A stretch of DNA of 5,679 nt. Source: Methanobacterium sp. GTDB taxonomy: Archaea; Methanobacteriota; Methanobacteria; Methanobacteriales; Methanobacteriaceae. Positions 5,068 through 5,679 of this stretch are shown one piece after another. Below the pieces are notes generated by a model. The model did not search any database, was not told the DNA's origin, and saw nothing but the letters and a program-made list of their open reading frames with translations. Both the position numbers and the translations under genes were made by a program. Location of the stretch: positions 1 to 5,679 of the forward strand of contig PMNN01000059.1 of the NCBI GenBank assembly GCA_003161815.1, read 5' to 3'. Position 1 is the stretch's first letter. The number at the start of each line of letters is the position of its first letter.

Positions 5068-5679
5068 ATGGATAAAACAGAATTAACCACTCTTTATTTG
5101 GCGGATCATGTTAATGGAGAACTTATTGGAGATAATATTAGTATAAATGGTACATTCAACATTTTAAAAGATTCAAAGAAAGATGATGTAGTTATAAGGC
5201 ATCGAATAGATGAAATCGGTGTAGAAATTGCATTTAAAAAAGGTGTTTCATGTATCATAACTCAAAATCCATTAGGAAATGCTGTTAAAACTGCAAAATT
5301 ACTCGGTTTACCTTTAATCATTTGTAATAAAATAGAGTTAGCCAATGCATTCGCCCTTAAATGGTCAGTTGAAAAATTCTCAGATGATGCTCCATGTATA
5401 GTAGTAACTGGTACTAATGGTAAATCCACCACCACCCATATGATCTACACTATTCTACGGGAGGCTGGTTACACTACTTACACTAATACTGATTCTAAAT
5501 CTGAATTTAACACTCTTATTGATCCTATGGTGGCTAAGCAGATTGCAGAATTCCCATATCGAATAGAAGCTATGGTAATAGAGGTTTCTGAAATTCAGGG
5601 GTGGATGGATAGAATCATGATGAATCACGCCCAACTAATGACTTCTGCCCTTAATCCAGAGATTTTGGTGTTCACTAAT
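5068..5679 (+). CDS. Mur-type peptide ligase, pseudomurein biosynthesis (pMur), 3' truncated by window
   Basis: The frame is open from ATG 5068 to the window end without a stop: 204 residues of a protein that in this family runs to about 450-500. Residues 1-108 are a variable N-terminal domain, probably for the UDP-linked substrate. The central ATPase domain opens with the P-loop IVVTGTNGKSTTTHM (111-125, K119). MVIEVSE (169-175) carries the glutamate (E172) equivalent to the magnesium-binding Glu of MurD/MurE (ELSS/EVSS). The last visible residues ILVFTN match the strand just before the conserved DH motif, which is lost with the central and C-terminal parts. Mur ligases add one amino acid to a growing UDP-linked peptide through an acyl-phosphate. 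In Methanobacteriales, Mur homologues (pMurC, pMurE) are tied to pseudomurein; which one this is cannot be decided here. GTGAT at 5058-5062 is the probable ribosome site. Confidence 0.92.
   Translation, partial: MDKTELTTLYLADHVNGELIGDNISINGTFNILKDSKKDDVVIRHRIDEIGVEIAFKKGVSCIITQNPLGNAVKTAKLLGLPLIICNKIELANAFALKWSVEKFSDDAPCIVVTGTNGKSTTTHMIYTILREAGYTTYTNTDSKSEFNTLIDPMVAKQIAEFPYRIEAMVIEVSEIQGWMDRIMMNHAQLMTSALNPEILVFTN

Noticed and set aside
1..5679. CRISPR array, insertion sequence or prophage remnant
   Set aside because: No regularly spaced repeats, transposase, integrase or terminal inverted repeats were seen; the genes are housekeeping-type for a methanogen.

Overview
The window looks like a piece of the chromosome of a pseudomurein-walled methanogen, order Methanobacteriales. 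Whether it is Methanobacterium or Methanobrevibacter cannot be settled from this sequence. The evidence is: strongly AT-rich intergenic DNA; archaeal-style TATA boxes (for example TTTATATA at 782-789); Shine-Dalgarno sites of the GGAGGTGAT type mixed with starts that lack one; a tRNA 3' end with no encoded CCA; and, on the right, an ATP-grasp enzyme, an MraY-like transferase and a Mur-type ligase in a row. That set is characteristic of pseudomurein (archaeal wall polymer) synthesis.

Layout. 1-21 is the 3' tail of a tRNA gene. 117-515 (minus) is a two-CBS-domain protein that converges on the tRNA. 516-835 is a divergent regulatory region with a perfect 29-bp palindrome (738-766) and a third copy of the palindrome's core at 641-650. 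836-1255 is NikR, the nickel-responsive repressor, with all four nickel ligands intact. 1339-2100 is a SAM-dependent methyltransferase with a PRMT-like 'double-E' arrangement. It overlaps by 23 bp the start of 2078-2551, a HycI-type [NiFe]-hydrogenase maturation protease. 2552-2831 is an AT-rich gap containing the probable promoter of the next operon. 2832-3968 (ATP-grasp), 3976-5061 (MraY-like) and 5068-5679 (Mur ligase, cut by the window end) form a tight co-directional operon with 7-nt and 6-nt gaps.

Two themes follow. The left half is about nickel: a nickel sensor, and a protease that checks nickel insertion into hydrogenase large subunits, with an uncharacterised methyltransferase translated together with the protease. 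The right half is cell-wall precursor assembly: peptide-bond-forming ligases (Mur-type and ATP-grasp) plus a membrane enzyme that would move a UDP-linked precursor onto a polyprenyl phosphate carrier. The most open questions are the regulatory palindrome set upstream of nikR, the PRMT-like methyltransferase, the large cytosolic insertion in the MraY homologue, and the exact reaction of the ATP-grasp protein.
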